Assembly (NCBI GenBank): GCA_035547915.1
Contig: DASZTS010000096.1
Span: forward strand, 83,047 to 147,046
Source of the DNA: DASSFG01 sp035547915
GTDB lineage: Bacteria; Planctomycetota; Planctomycetia; Pirellulales; JAICIG01
Length of the DNA stretch: 64,000 bases
Direction of reading: 5' to 3'
Below the pieces are notes generated by a model. That model was not told the DNA's origin. It did no database searches and saw nothing but the letters and a program-made list of their open reading frames with translations. The translations under genes were made by a program, and so were the position numbers. Of this stretch, positions 23,650-33,746 are shown in pieces. Each line of letters begins with the position of its first letter. The stretch's first letter is position 1.

Positions 23650-25098
23650 ATGAGTTCCATCGCCAATAGGTCTTCGATCGTGTTCTCGATCGTCGCACGC
23701 GCGCGGTCGCGGCCGGCGAAACTATTGATCACGACGCTGGCGCTCGCCGTCTGCCGCGTCGTCTCGCTCTGGGATAGCCTCCTGGCGGGCTCCGCGGCCA
23801 TCGTCATACTCGTGGGGCTCGCCGTGAGCAGCGTCGCCGGCATGCCGCGCGTCCGCCGGGTTCTGTTGTTCTTCGCGCTGCCGGTCATCACGCTGGCAAA
23901 CGGTCTTACCCTGTCGCTCGGAGCATTCGTCACGCTCCTGGGAATGCAGGGTCTGTTGGCCCAGGGACTCATCGGTCCTCAGGGTCCGCCGTGGGATCTT
24001 GCGTTCACGCTCGTGCCACTGGCCGCCGCGGCGAACCTCGCCTGGCTGACACGGCCGACCACTCGTCTGCACCGGCTCGGTTGCGCGGCGAACCTGGCCC
24101 TGGCCGGATATGTGTTCTGGTATTGGCGGCCCGGGGGAGGCGCATCGCCGATGTGGGATTTCCCGCCGCCCGTCGACGCCATCGTCCTCATCGGCCTGGC
24201 GATCGCGTCGTTGGCCACGCTCGCTTGCGATGCCCGTGTCGCGCCGTCGGCACGTCCCGTGCGCCCACGTTTCGGCCGCCGCAGGCTCGTGCCGGCATCC
24301 GCCGTACTTTTCTGCGTGGCGGTGGCGGTGGTCTGGTTCCCGGTTTACCGCAGACGGCAGCTCGCCCGCTCGCTGGAAACATTCGGCATGTGGGCCAACT
24401 TCGGAGTCCCCTCTCCGGGCCTGACCCTGCCCATCGAGATTCCCTGGGAGTTGTACGACTATCTCGGCGAGGTAAACGGCGTGTATGCGCCCGAGGCGTT
24501 GAAGGGAGATGCCGACCGGGCGGGTCGGCTGTTAAATTCGCTCCCGTGGCTCGACACAATCTCCATGAACGACTTGCCCGTCGGAGCTGAACGCCTTCTG
24601 CGTCCGCTCGCGGGCAACACGGGACTACGCCAGATCGCCTTGAAGGGCCCGGGGGTGACCGACGAGACGCTGGCCGACGTCGGACGGCTGCCATCGCTCT
24701 ACCGCGCCGTGTTCGAGCGCGCCCGGATTACCGACGCCGGCCTTGCCAACTTGGCGGGCGCGACGTGGTTGCAGAACCTGGTCATCCGCCAGACGCCGAT
24801 TACCGGCGACGGCCTCGTCCATTTGGCGTCGCTGCCGAGACTGACGGCACTCGACCTCAGCGGCACGGATTTTGGCGATGAGCAGGCCGCCATCTTGCCG
24901 CAGCTCGCGACGCTCAGGTCGCTCTCTCTCAACAACACCCGCCTGACCGACCAGGGTCTGCCATCGCTCGTGCAGTGCAAGATGTTGTCCGTGCTCGACA
25001 TCAGCGACACGCACATCTCCGATTGCGGGGTCGACCGACTCCGCCGCGTCTTGCCCGGCTGCACCATCCTCTGGCACCCGACCGACGAAGACCGCTGA
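23650..25098 (+). CDS. Membrane protein with C-terminal leucine-rich repeats
   Basis: About 482 residues; ATG 23650, with a GTG at 23608 also possible. The N-terminal half has seven or so membrane segments. One last segment near residues 215-235 leads into a soluble C-terminal half with six to seven RNI-like leucine-rich repeats of about 24 residues (ITDAGLANLAGATWLQNLVI, ITGDGLVHLASLPRLTALDL, LTDQGLPSLVQ). The repeats are of the planctomycete LRR type and should bind another protein. A smaller LRR protein lies at 61053. Function unknown. Confidence 0.8.
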   Translation: MSSIANRSSIVFSIVARARSRPAKLLITTLALAVCRVVSLWDSLLAGSAAIVILVGLAVSSVAGMPRVRRVLLFFALPVITLANGLTLSLGAFVTLLGMQGLLAQGLIGPQGPPWDLAFTLVPLAAAANLAWLTRPTTRLHRLGCAANLALAGYVFWYWRPGGGASPMWDFPPPVDAIVLIGLAIASLATLACDARVAPSARPVRPRFGRRRLVPASAVLFCVAVAVVWFPVYRRRQLARSLETFGMWANFGVPSPGLTLPIEIPWELYDYLGEVNGVYAPEALKGDADRAGRLLNSLPWLDTISMNDLPVGAERLLRPLAGNTGLRQIALKGPGVTDETLADVGRLPSLYRAVFERARITDAGLANLAGATWLQNLVIRQTPITGDGLVHLASLPRLTALDLSGTDFGDEQAAILPQLATLRSLSLNNTRLTDQGLPSLVQCKMLSVLDISDTHISDCGVDRLRRVLPGCTILWHPTDEDR

Positions 25099-25909
25099 AG
25101 ACACCGGCTTGCGTCGGATTGAACGTGCGTCACTCGATAGTCCGGCGCGTAGGTCAGCCCATTGGTAATCTTCCGCCGCCTCACCGCGATGCACGAGCGA
25201 GTCGATCGTGCATGATCGAAGTTTTCGCTGCGGGGGGCATTGTCGACTCCCTTTTCGGTCGCTTGCGCTAAACATGCACGGCGGCTGCGCGATCTTGAAT
25301 TGGCGGGGAACGCCATTCGCTCGCTTGAAGCGTGGCCAGTGGCGGGAGGACTGAATATGGATATGTCCACGTGCCCGTCGTGCGGCGACCGTGCTCACCA
25401 GCACCCGCTACCACAAGGACACCAACCCGAACAGCGACGCGGCGATCAACAGGAAGAACACGAAGGCCGCATCTACCGTTGCGGTGAGTGCGGTCGGCTC
25501 TATCGGCGGCCTTCAGCACGGGGCGATGAAGTCAATACACGCTGCTAGCGGCGTCCTCGTCGGCCGTTTCATTCGTTCATTTTCAGCCTCGTCTCGGTCG
25601 CGCCGCTCCGCTTCGCGCCACTAAAGTAATGCGGGATCATTAATGCCGAGAGCGTCAACATCACTGCATCACTGCCAGCCCGTCACCACGGAAACTCCGA
25701 GCCAGACGCTCGCACAATGGCTGCGAAAACCGTGCACACCTGGAACGGTAAATGCCCTCCTGTCGGCCGGTCCGTCCACAGAGGGGAAATTCGGGCGGCG
25801 CGATTAAGCTGCGCCGGATCGGATGACTCCAGCGCAGTTTTATTCTCGCTTTTGCGGTTCGGGCGACCGCGTCGCGCCACCGTTCAAGAGCTTTCGTTCC
25901 GGGCGTCTA
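25099..25909. other. 810-bp region without a clear gene
   Basis: The only protein-like signal is a 33-codon minus-strand stretch (about 25405-25503) that ends in a hydrophobic segment AFVFFLLIAASLFGLVSLW before a stop but has no ATG/GTG/TTG at its head. It looks like the 3' remnant of a small membrane protein gene. Nothing else is supported. Confidence 0.4.
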
Positions 25910-27493
25910 TCAGTCGGGTAAGACGACGTCGGCAACAACGTCGCCCGTTGCGATCGGCTTGCCCTTGGCGGGGGCACCTCCATCGTCGACGCGATCGCTG
26001 CCAACGCTGTACAGCAGATATCCCGTCGATAGCTTCTTGTAAGTCAGGTCGCGATCCGCGAACGGATCGAGCGGTACGGCGGCCAGGTGCTTGGGGACGA
26101 GTTCGCCGAGCGTGGCGGGATATTCGTTCGTTGCCAACCAGAACCGCCGTAACGCCAGATGGGCGAGCAACAGACGCAGCCTGGCGCGCTTTTCGGCACC
26201 GGCCGCTTCGAGCAGGCGGTCGTTCGTGAACGGTTCGTCCGGAAACAGGGCACGGGCCAGGCTATTGAGCCGATGTTTCCACGGATACGCACCCGCGAGA
26301 TAGAACTGCTCTCGGGCTGCGACGTTTTCCATCGGCTCCCGTCCAGCGTCGATTTCGGCCAATCGCTCGGCGAGCCTTCGGCACGCGTCGTCGTCGAGTC
26401 GCGCGATGATCTTTCGTAATCCCTCCACGCCCGCCAACTCGCACATACCGCCGACGAAGTCGTGCATCATGATGCCGCCGTTGGCGATGCCGGCCCCCAA
26501 CTCGATGTTGGCCAGGTAACTCGGGATGGCCTCGTCGACGCGCCCCCGATCCAATTCCAACCGGCCGCGGGCGGCAAGAATCTCCGACAGTCTGCGGATT
26601 CGCTTACCTTCGGCGATGAGCTGCCAGTCGTTCGTACTTTCATAGATCACGGCCTGGATCGGACGATGGACAGCCTGCGCCGCCAGGTCCAGAGCCTGCG
26701 CGTGCTTATTCAGATAGGTGAGTAATTCATCATCGGCGAGGGTCGCAAAGTTGACCGTCGGATCGTCGACCGTTTCGGCGGCGCGCAGCAGATCGGAGTA
26801 GCCGTTGTCGGCCAGCGTCGGTGGGTAGGTGAGCCTGTGGGCTTTCCATTCGGCGTAATAGATCCTTGCCGGCAGGACGGCGATCAGAACCAGACTTGCG
26901 ACCGCCATCGCCCGCCCCCACGACCCGCGCGCCGATTTGGCCAGCCACAGCCAACCGCCCATCAAGAGCGCGGGAAACGCGGTCACGAGCACCACCGCGC
27001 GCAGCCAGGGATTGCGGTCGCTGTGCGCCACCCGGACGGCGACGAGCGTGAACACCCCCAACACGGCGCCGGGCAGCACGTCCAAGTACCAATCCCAACG
27101 CACGTGCGGCGGCAACCGCGCAAGCATCGCGAACACGCCGCCGAGCAGCACGAAGACCAATAACAGATCGCGCAGCGAGAAGCGGCGGCCGGTCGGTCCG
27201 CTATCCTGCCCGGCCGAATCCGCGATAGCGCCCGATTTCTTCCTCGCGTCGCGGCTCTGCAAATGCCCCAGCCGCAGAACAACGACGGCCGTCTGCGTCA
27301 GGAACAACAAACACAGTCGGCGATCGGTCGTCCACAGCCAGGCCGCGGGGAATGCCAGCACCGCGGCCATTCTCAAGAACCATGGGCCGCGCGCCCGAAC
27401 TCCCCAGATGGCCACGAGCCCGACCAAGCTATAGGTCGACATCACCGCCAACAATACAAGGGGCAGCACGGTCCATTCGTCCAGCCACCGCAT
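25910..27493 (-). CDS. Large membrane protein of unknown function
   Basis: 527 residues. Membrane segments near residues 8-30, 42-60 and 68-85, then RRFSLRDLLLVFVLLGG at about 107 (the F-S-L-R segment shared by many proteins here) and three more spans to residue 220. The remaining 300 residues are soluble and helical. The C-terminus (ALRRFWLATNEYPATLGELVP, then PLDPFADRDLTYKK and YSVGSDRVDDGG) matches the tail of planctomycete proteins often related to pseudopilin-like or DUF-type substrates. No catalytic site is visible. Function unknown. Confidence 0.78.
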   Translation of the reverse strand: MRWLDEWTVLPLVLLAVMSTYSLVGLVAIWGVRARGPWFLRMAAVLAFPAAWLWTTDRRLCLLFLTQTAVVVLRLGHLQSRDARKKSGAIADSAGQDSGPTGRRFSLRDLLLVFVLLGGVFAMLARLPPHVRWDWYLDVLPGAVLGVFTLVAVRVAHSDRNPWLRAVVLVTAFPALLMGGWLWLAKSARGSWGRAMAVASLVLIAVLPARIYYAEWKAHRLTYPPTLADNGYSDLLRAAETVDDPTVNFATLADDELLTYLNKHAQALDLAAQAVHRPIQAVIYESTNDWQLIAEGKRIRRLSEILAARGRLELDRGRVDEAIPSYLANIELGAGIANGGIMMHDFVGGMCELAGVEGLRKIIARLDDDACRRLAERLAEIDAGREPMENVAAREQFYLAGAYPWKHRLNSLARALFPDEPFTNDRLLEAAGAEKRARLRLLLAHLALRRFWLATNEYPATLGELVPKHLAAVPLDPFADRDLTYKKLSTGYLLYSVGSDRVDDGGAPAKGKPIATGDVVADVVLPD

Positions 27494-27550
27494 CGCTGTG
27501 GAGTCCTATCTGTCCGGATCGGCGCCGATCACCGGCAAGGAAATGTTCCG

Positions 27551-27645
27551 AGAGCAAACCGACGAAGCCGGATCGAGCTCCAACAAATCGGTGTTTCACC
27601 GCCGATTTTTACGACGCTCCGACTTCCAGGTTTGTCAGCCGCTCT
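27551..27645 (-). repeat. Repeat A, reverse orientation (tandem copy 1)
   Basis: 95-bp diverged copy: AGAGCAAACCGACG ... TTTGTCAGCCGCTCT. It is immediately followed by a second copy in the same orientation. Confidence 0.85.
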
Positions 27646-27646
27646 A

Positions 27647-27741
27647 AGAGCAGAACCGGATCGAGTCCCACAAGAATCGGCGTTTCACAGCCGATTTATT
27701 CCCCACGGCGCTCGGGCTTCCCGGTTTTGCCCAGCCGCTCT
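27647..27741 (-). repeat. Repeat A, reverse orientation (tandem copy 2)
   Basis: 95-bp diverged copy, AGAGCAGAACCGGATC ... TTTTGCCCAGCCGCTCT, separated by one base from the preceding one. Confidence 0.85.
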
Positions 27742-27964
27742 GAAATGATTCTCCGTGAGAAGAACGGTCGCGGCAAGACGGACCCTGCGCCAGCCACAGT
27801 TGCCGCGTCGGTTGTGGACACGCGGCGGCCGACGCTTGTCAGCGGTCTTGCCGCGCCGACGGCAGCGCGTTCTGATTACTCCATGACCCGTGAAACGCTT
27901 CGTTGAAGGGGCCATTCTTTTGTCACGTGGGGCGGCTTTTTTGTCGCGATCATTGCCGCCATCC

Positions 27965-27993
27965 TTTGCCCTGCGGCTCTGGCACGGTCTAAT
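27965..27993 (+). promoter_or_regulatory. Promoter cassette TTTGCC-N17-TCTAAT (copy 2)
   Basis: TTTGCC 27965-27970 and TCTAAT 27988-27993 with the usual CGGCTCTGG-type spacer, 46 bases before the acetyltransferase start. Confidence 0.65.
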
Positions 27994-28039
27994 GACCGTG
28001 CGACGAAGGAAAGATAGCAACCTCTGAGAGAGAACTGGT

Positions 28040-28588
28040 ATGCGGGGCGTTGACGTTGCCATCAGACGGGCGACACCGGCGGATGCACGGACCATCGCCG
28101 ATATCTACAACGAGGCGATCATCGGCACGACCGCCACCTTCGATACAGAGCCAAAGACCGAAGAAGATCGAAAGGAATGGCTGCAAGACCACCAAGACAG
28201 ATATCCGGTCCTGGTGGCCGAACGTGGTGGAGAGGTTGTTGGTTGGGCGGCACTCTCGAGATGGTCTGACCGACCGGCGTATGCCCGCACCGCCGAAACT
28301 TCCTTCTACGTGGCTCGGAATCATCGGGGCATCGGCGTCGGGCGACTGCTGAAGGAACGGCTGCTCGACGAAGCCCGCAAGGCCGGCTTCCATACGATCC
28401 TGGCCCGTGTCGCAGAAGGCAACACGGTATCACGCCATCTGAACGAGTCGCTCGGCTTCGTCCATGTGGGCACGATGCGAGAAGTCGGTTTCAAATTCGG
28501 CCGATGGCTGGATGTCGACATCATGCAACTGATGCTCGACGACGATCAACCCGACGCCGCCGTGCAGACAGAGGTCCGTTTACCCTGA
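28040..28588 (+). CDS. GNAT N-acetyltransferase, phosphinothricin acetyltransferase-like
   Basis: 182 residues. Opening IRRATPADARTIADIYNEAI and TTATFDTEP are the hallmarks of the Pat/Bar/YncA branch. The acetyl-CoA binding motif is ARNHRGIGVGRLL near residue 93, and NESLGFVHVGTMREVGFKFGRW closes the family signature. Cytoplasmic. The acceptor could be phosphinothricin, methionine sulfone or another small amine. Promoter cassette copy 2 lies upstream. Confidence 0.9.
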   Translation: MRGVDVAIRRATPADARTIADIYNEAIIGTTATFDTEPKTEEDRKEWLQDHQDRYPVLVAERGGEVVGWAALSRWSDRPAYARTAETSFYVARNHRGIGVGRLLKERLLDEARKAGFHTILARVAEGNTVSRHLNESLGFVHVGTMREVGFKFGRWLDVDIMQLMLDDDQPDAAVQTEVRLP

Positions 28589-29053
28589 GATTCTCGACGA
28601 CACCGTCGAAATCGAGCGTGCCACCCGGGCCCACCGCGATCGCATCACGCCGGCACGCCGGCCGGGCGCACCGTGCGGTCTGTATGATCAATCGTGCACG
28701 CAATCGGCCTGCCTTCTGCCGGTAGTGCGCGAGTGCCGGAGGGTCATACTGTTTTTCTGCGGCGCCCTCTCGCCGCGGATCGCCCGCGCTGGAGCAGGCT
28801 GTAAGACAACGCGTGGAGGAGATCCAACACCGACGTGTAGTGCGAGAAGTACGTGCGTTGCGGCTTCTCGATGGTCGCGGACCCGTCGGATAGAAACACC
28901 AGTTTACCGGGCCCCCTCCCGGCTCATCGCTAATTCTCCCGGCTCCGACGACAAACGCCATGCCAATCGCAAACCGCAAGGCGCGCTCGGTCCTGATAGA
29001 CGCGGCCGTTTGGCTTTGGTCTGTGGATGAAAACCGGGTAGACTGATCCCCCC
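28589..29053. other. Intergenic region with a transposase remnant
   Basis: Besides the remnant at 28744-28902 no gene is supported. A weak promoter-like TTTGGT-N18-TAGACT precedes the gene at 29054. Confidence 0.4.
28744..28902 (-). pseudogene. Transposase fragment (ISKra4/UPF0236-like)
   Basis: 53-codon reverse-strand fragment ending at a TGA: LVFLSDGSATIEKPQRTYF, then SVLDLLHALSYSLLQ. The F-x-x-D-G-S/A ... F ... x-L-D-x-x-H-A pattern is that of the DDE region of ISKra4-type transposases. There is no start and the frame is interrupted upstream. No terminal repeats were identified. Confidence 0.5.
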
Positions 29054-29350
29054 ATGAGCCAACAGGTCCAGTTCAGTTCGCAGGCGTTGCTCCTGGCCAC
29101 GGCGCTGTTCGGAGCTGGGATTCTTACGGTGAGTTGTATCCCATTCGTCGTCGGGGTGGAGAAGTGGACGGCCTTGTCTCTCGCAGCGGTTTACCAATTC
29201 TTTCTGACGGTCGCTGGCATCTTGTTCGGCGGTGCGCTGGCCTTCGTTCTGCAACGACCAAAGACTTGCATAGCCGCGGGCGTGGCAATCACTTCGTTGG
29301 GCGGATGGATCTGGGCCGCCGTCTGGGTCGTGCTCTACTTTCGCATGTAA
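29054..29350 (+). CDS. Small membrane protein
   Basis: 98 residues with three hydrophobic segments (about 10-33, 40-65, 75-95) and very short loops. The layout resembles the second half of the MDENPYRAPR protein at 58589, but without that opening motif. Function unknown. Confidence 0.65.
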   Translation: MSQQVQFSSQALLLATALFGAGILTVSCIPFVVGVEKWTALSLAAVYQFFLTVAGILFGGALAFVLQRPKTCIAAGVAITSLGGWIWAAVWVVLYFRM

Positions 29351-29448
29351 GGTCGAGGCGACCGATGGAACAGTTCGGCCCCAAGACGATGTTGTGGCTC
29401 GTGGCCTCGTCCACGAATAACGAGCTCGACCTGGATTTGTCGTCTACC

Positions 29449-29549
29449 AGAGCAACCGACAAAGCCCGATCGCGCTCCACAAAAATCGGCGTTTCACGGC
29501 CGGTTTTTCGCCCGCGGCGCGCCGGCGTCCAGGTTTTGTCAACCGCTCT
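29449..29549 (-). repeat. Repeat A, reverse orientation
   Basis: 101 bp, AGAGCAACCGACAAAG ... GTTTTGTCAACCGCTCT, with central hairpin. The rest of 29351-29772 shows no gene. Confidence 0.9.
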
Positions 29550-29772
29550 AAAGTTTTGGCAGCCTTCCGACGATGTGTGGGGTGCCCCATCGGATGGCGC
29601 ATTTCGGTTCCGGCTCGCTCCGAGCCCGTGCCTGCCCAACCGCACCAACTTGCCTGTCTCATCGCCGACCCGCGACGATGTTCGAATGGGTTCCGGTCCC
29701 TCGTCAAAGCTGAAAAGAGAGACGATCTCGCGATCGGTTGGAGTGGGATAGGTATTGCGCGCCAGGGGTTCC

Positions 29773-31647
29773 ATGATGGGCAACGATTACGCACATCCGC
29801 ACCGAACTCGAAGTCCCGAGTCCGATGACTACGGACGGATTACGCAGATAGCCTCGTGGGTTCATCCGTTGCGATACAAGGCATGGCTCTGCCTGCCCGG
29901 CATCATTTATATGTTGGTCACCTGGGTGTGCTATCACCAGGGCGAGCAATTGACGGGCGACGAATCGCATTACCTGTTCGTCTCGGAGAGCATCGTCGAG
30001 GACCTCGATCTCGACATTTCCAACAATCTCCGACGCTATGGATTCCGTGTGCCGGGTTGGTGCGAGTGCCATTGTGTGGAAAGGCCGCACGGTTGGTTCA
30101 GCATCCATAGCATCGGCCTGCCGGCCCTGCTGGCACTGCCGCGAGGTCTCTGGGGCTTTCTCGGCGTACGGCTGACGATGGCCGCCCTGTGCGGGTTGGC
30201 GGCACCGCTGTTGTACCGCGTCATCGAGCGCGTCTGGAAGTCGCCGCTCAACTCCTTGTTGATCGGCCTCGCTTTAGCGCTAGGCATGCCGTTTTTGGCG
30301 GCGAGCAACCAGGTCTATCCCGATTTGCTTGCCGGCGTCCTGTTGTTGTTCGTCGTCGACTGCGTCCTGTCCATCGGCGGCGATACGCCGTTCAGCGGCC
30401 GGCGAGAGGTGCTGCTGTCTGCCGCGCTGGCCTTCCTCCCCTGGCTCCACATGAAATACGCAGTCGCCGCCCTGATCGCACTGGGGTGGTATTTCGATGC
30501 CACGCGCCGGCCAAGAATCGTGCCGGCGGCCGTCATGGCTGCGTCGCTGGCGCTTCTGGCCTGCTACAACGAGTATGCCTTTGGGAGGCCGACCGGTCCC
30601 TTGGCGCATAACTCGCTCGAGATGAAGTTGAGCGGTCTCGTGGTCTTCGTCGGATTGCATTTCGACCAGACGCAAGGCATGTTCTTCCAGCAGCCCTTGT
30701 TCTTGCTCGGTCTGGTCGGGCTCGTGCCCATGTGGCAGGCTTCACGTCGCAGCTCGATCTGGTGGGCTCTGTTGTATGCGGCGATCATCGTACCCAACGC
30801 CATGCACCCGAACTGGTACGGCGGTTACTCCTTCATTGGCCGCTTCGGGGCGACGAATGTGCTCTTATGGGCCCTGCCGCTAGGATATGCCGCTCGGACC
30901 GTGTTGGCAGGCAGTACCTATCTACCCATGGCGTTGGCAGGTTTGTCGCTCGCGCTCCAAGCCGTGTTGGCTGGGTCGTGGTTGTGGATCGCCGAGAACC
31001 GGTTCGGTCATACCATCACTCACGAGTGTGTCTGGACCTATAACAGTCCTTATCCGGGAATACTGAAAACGTATCTGCCCTTCTGGCAGCCTTATATGGC
31101 GTGGTGGCATTACTCGGCCAACGTGTCGGCCCTGATCCTGGCGACCGGGATGCTGGCGTGCGGCTGGTGCTGGCAACGACACCGACGCCAGGCCGTATTA
31201 TGTCTGGCCGGCGCGGTGCTGACGGCCTTCGGCTTGGCGGTCGCGGCGCATAAGGAATCGCCACCCGTTACCTGGAACGGCCAGGAAATCGTCGGTTACA
31301 TCGGTGGCAGCGACGGCGAACGGCGTGTAGCGAACGAAGAACGCGATGCGCTGGGTTTGCTGGCGAGGACTCCCGCTTTGTATCTGGCGCCGGGCGATTA
31401 TCGGGTGTCGGTCGATTACCAGGCCGACGGCGATGCCGCTTCTATCGGAGCACTGATGTTTTGCAATCGGCGGAGCCAAACATTGCTCTATCCACTGATG
31501 TCGAGTGGCACGCAAACGAAGCGCGACGTCGCTGAAATTCACGTCTCGAGCAGTGAGTACGAACAGCCATCCTTTGCCACCGTCTGGTATTTGGGGAAGG
31601 GACGGCTCTCGGTGGCCGGTTTGTCGCTTGAAAGAATAGTGAAATGA
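29773..31647 (+). CDS. GT-C type polytopic membrane protein (putative glycosyltransferase)
   Basis: About 624 residues from ATG 29773 (AGGGG upstream). Ten to twelve membrane segments, with an early extracytoplasmic loop EQLTGDESHYLFVSESIVED that carries the acidic pair expected at a GT-C active site. Further loops hold FDQTQGMFF and NWYGGYSFIGRF. The last 120 residues are a soluble beta-rich domain. GT-C enzymes use polyprenyl-phosphate sugars at the outer face of the membrane. Donor and acceptor are unknown. It converges with another GT-C-like gene at 31877. Confidence 0.75.
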   Translation: MMGNDYAHPHRTRSPESDDYGRITQIASWVHPLRYKAWLCLPGIIYMLVTWVCYHQGEQLTGDESHYLFVSESIVEDLDLDISNNLRRYGFRVPGWCECHCVERPHGWFSIHSIGLPALLALPRGLWGFLGVRLTMAALCGLAAPLLYRVIERVWKSPLNSLLIGLALALGMPFLAASNQVYPDLLAGVLLLFVVDCVLSIGGDTPFSGRREVLLSAALAFLPWLHMKYAVAALIALGWYFDATRRPRIVPAAVMAASLALLACYNEYAFGRPTGPLAHNSLEMKLSGLVVFVGLHFDQTQGMFFQQPLFLLGLVGLVPMWQASRRSSIWWALLYAAIIVPNAMHPNWYGGYSFIGRFGATNVLLWALPLGYAARTVLAGSTYLPMALAGLSLALQAVLAGSWLWIAENRFGHTITHECVWTYNSPYPGILKTYLPFWQPYMAWWHYSANVSALILATGMLACGWCWQRHRRQAVLCLAGAVLTAFGLAVAAHKESPPVTWNGQEIVGYIGGSDGERRVANEERDALGLLARTPALYLAPGDYRVSVDYQADGDAASIGALMFCNRRSQTLLYPLMSSGTQTKRDVAEIHVSSSEYEQPSFATVWYLGKGRLSVAGLSLERIVK

Positions 31648-31670
31648 CCGGCGATTAACCGGCTTGGATA

Positions 31671-31770
31671 AGAGCGGCTGACAAAACGCGGAAGTCGGAG
31701 CGCCGCGGGCAAGAATCGGCGGTGAAACGCCGATTTTTCGGAAACTCGATCCGGTTTTGTCGGTTGCTCT
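31671..31770 (+). repeat. Repeat A, tandem copy 1
   Basis: 100 bp between two convergent GT-C genes. Followed by a second copy after one base. Confidence 0.92.
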
Positions 31771-31771
31771 A

Positions 31772-31872
31772 AGAGCGGCTGACAAAACCTGGAAGCCGGG
31801 GCGCCGTGGGTCAAAAATCGGCGGTGAAACGCCGATTCTTCGGAAACTCGATCCGGTTTTGTCGGTTGCTCT
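31772..31872 (+). repeat. Repeat A, tandem copy 2
   Basis: 101 bp, nearly identical to copy 1 and to the copy at 19626. Ends five bases before the stop of the minus-strand gene. Confidence 0.92.
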
Positions 31873-31876
31873 AAAA

Positions 31877-33610
31877 TCACCGAGGCGGTACGCGCGGCTG
31901 GTCCTTCAGCAGGACACTGTAGCGCCCCTTGGCCATGCGCACAACCTCGCGGATTCGTTCGCCATCGAACAGATCGCCGCGAATGATGGTCCGCAGCCGG
32001 TCGTAATAGATCTTCAGGCGAGGGTCTTCGAGGCGGTTTTCGCCGGTCTGCAACGTTTCCAGATAGCCACCGGGCAAGGCGCGCTCCCAATGGCCGATGC
32101 GGAGCTTTTCGGCATCTCGGGCCGGGAGCTTCGACAGCAGCGGGTCGCCTAAGGCAAGCGTATCGACGTAATGGACATCGGGTCCTCCATAAAAACCGCG
32201 GATGCCGATACAGCTACAGACCACAATCGGCGTATCCGCCGCATGAGCGCAGTCTCTTCTGCCATCCTGCTCAAAATCGTAGGTCGGAAACGGACGTTCG
32301 CAGGGGGCTCGCAGCAGTCCGCAGCCGCCATAGTAGAATGCGCGCTCATCGGCGATGCCATGTTCGTCATACAGTGGTGCTTGCCACACGCCGGAAGCAA
32401 CCGCGTTGCGAACATCGGGCCAGCCATAGTCGGAACCGCTTCGCAACGGTGCGCATGCGGGCCACGTGCCGAGGACCAACGTGATGGCGGTCAAGCCTGC
32501 GGTCGGCCAACCGCGCCAACGACTCGTCGTGGTAGCCAGCAACGCGCACGACGCCAAAAGGGGCGCGGCAAAAAAACGGCCGCTCATGAAGTCGCCGCCG
32601 ATGCGCAAGATGTAAACCAGGTAGAGCACGATGCCCGTCGCCACCGCCAGGTATTTCCACCATTCCGAGCGGCCGTCGATTTCGATGACCAGCACTCGCC
32701 GCCCGGCCGCAACGAGGGAATCGTGTCGCACCCCAGCGCCGGCCGCTACAAGGAGCGCCATGACGATCGCCGCCAATGTCACAGGGTCCCAGGTCAGCGA
32801 GTTGACGTAATAGCAGAAACCCTGCAACACCAGCGACAAGACGGGTATGCCGGCATGAAGCTTGGCGTACGCGGTGTTAGGAAACGCGAACCCGTAATAG
32901 AACGTCGCGAAGCCAAGCCAGGCTGCCAAAGGAACGAAGCCGATGAACAGTACCCCGGTGGCGGCCCAACCACGTCGTTGCCACCAGGCAACAGCCACAG
33001 CCGGAGAAACGATCAGAATGGTGTCCAAGCGATTGATCGCCGCCAGCGCCGCCAGAAGCGACAGGATGAATAGTCGACGCAAACCCGTCCGTTCCGGACC
33101 TAAGTAGAGTGTCAGAACACCGACCAGCAACAGGTTTGTGAGTGGATTTTCAAGTCCGGACGTCGAATAGTCGGTGAAGGCTTTCGAGCAAGTCAGGACC
33201 GTGACCGCCAGCACGATCGCCCCGCCCCGACGTAACCCATGCCACACCATGACTCCAATGGTTGCCACCGAACAGGCCAGGCTCACCCCGATCGTCGTAT
33301 AAAAAGGCTCGCGGGTGACATAATAAACGGCTGACAACAAAAGTACCCAGAGCGGGCAGGTGAACGTTTGCACGCGCTCGTCGACGTTCCACGTCAGACC
33401 TCGCCCGTTGACGAAGTTGTCGACCGTACGCAGGGCGATGTACGAGTCGTCGCACAACCAGGCCGTGCGAACGATCACCACCACATATAACGCCGCGGCC
33501 AGGAATACAAGAAGCCGATGACCGACGACCGCCGAGTTCCGCGGATGCGGGTCACCGACTGATCCGACAAGACGAGTTATAAGCGACTGTGAAGAGATAT
33601 CTGTTCCCAT
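31877..33610 (-). CDS. GT-C type membrane protein (arabinofuranosyltransferase-like)
   Basis: 577 residues from ATG 33610; the open frame continues to 33748 only because it runs into repeat A. About ten membrane segments. The first loop has AWLCDDSYIALRTVDNFVNGRGLTWN, with the D-D-S-Y pair found in AftB/GT-C relatives and in planctomycete mannosyl- or arabinosyl-type transferases. A soluble C-terminal domain contains CSCIGIRGFYGGPDVHYVD. Predicted polyprenyl-phosphate-sugar transferase at the outer membrane face; sugar unknown. Confidence 0.8.
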   Translation of the reverse strand: MGTDISSQSLITRLVGSVGDPHPRNSAVVGHRLLVFLAAALYVVVIVRTAWLCDDSYIALRTVDNFVNGRGLTWNVDERVQTFTCPLWVLLLSAVYYVTREPFYTTIGVSLACSVATIGVMVWHGLRRGGAIVLAVTVLTCSKAFTDYSTSGLENPLTNLLLVGVLTLYLGPERTGLRRLFILSLLAALAAINRLDTILIVSPAVAVAWWQRRGWAATGVLFIGFVPLAAWLGFATFYYGFAFPNTAYAKLHAGIPVLSLVLQGFCYYVNSLTWDPVTLAAIVMALLVAAGAGVRHDSLVAAGRRVLVIEIDGRSEWWKYLAVATGIVLYLVYILRIGGDFMSGRFFAAPLLASCALLATTTSRWRGWPTAGLTAITLVLGTWPACAPLRSGSDYGWPDVRNAVASGVWQAPLYDEHGIADERAFYYGGCGLLRAPCERPFPTYDFEQDGRRDCAHAADTPIVVCSCIGIRGFYGGPDVHYVDTLALGDPLLSKLPARDAEKLRIGHWERALPGGYLETLQTGENRLEDPRLKIYYDRLRTIIRGDLFDGERIREVVRMAKGRYSVLLKDQPRVPPR

Positions 33611-33651
33611 CGGACATTCACATGTTGCTAGAAACTGCGGGGCGGCGACCC

Positions 33652-33746
33652 AGAGCGGCTGATAAAACTCGGAAACCGGAGCGCCGTGGGCAAGAATCGA
33701 CCGTGAAACGCCGATTTTTTGGAGCTCGATCCGGTTTTGTTGCTCC
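33652..33746 (+). repeat. Repeat A, between divergent genes
   Basis: 95 bp with a deletion in the right arm (GGTTTTGTTGCTCC). It lies between the divergent GT-C gene and the lipoprotein gene at 33917. Confidence 0.88.
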
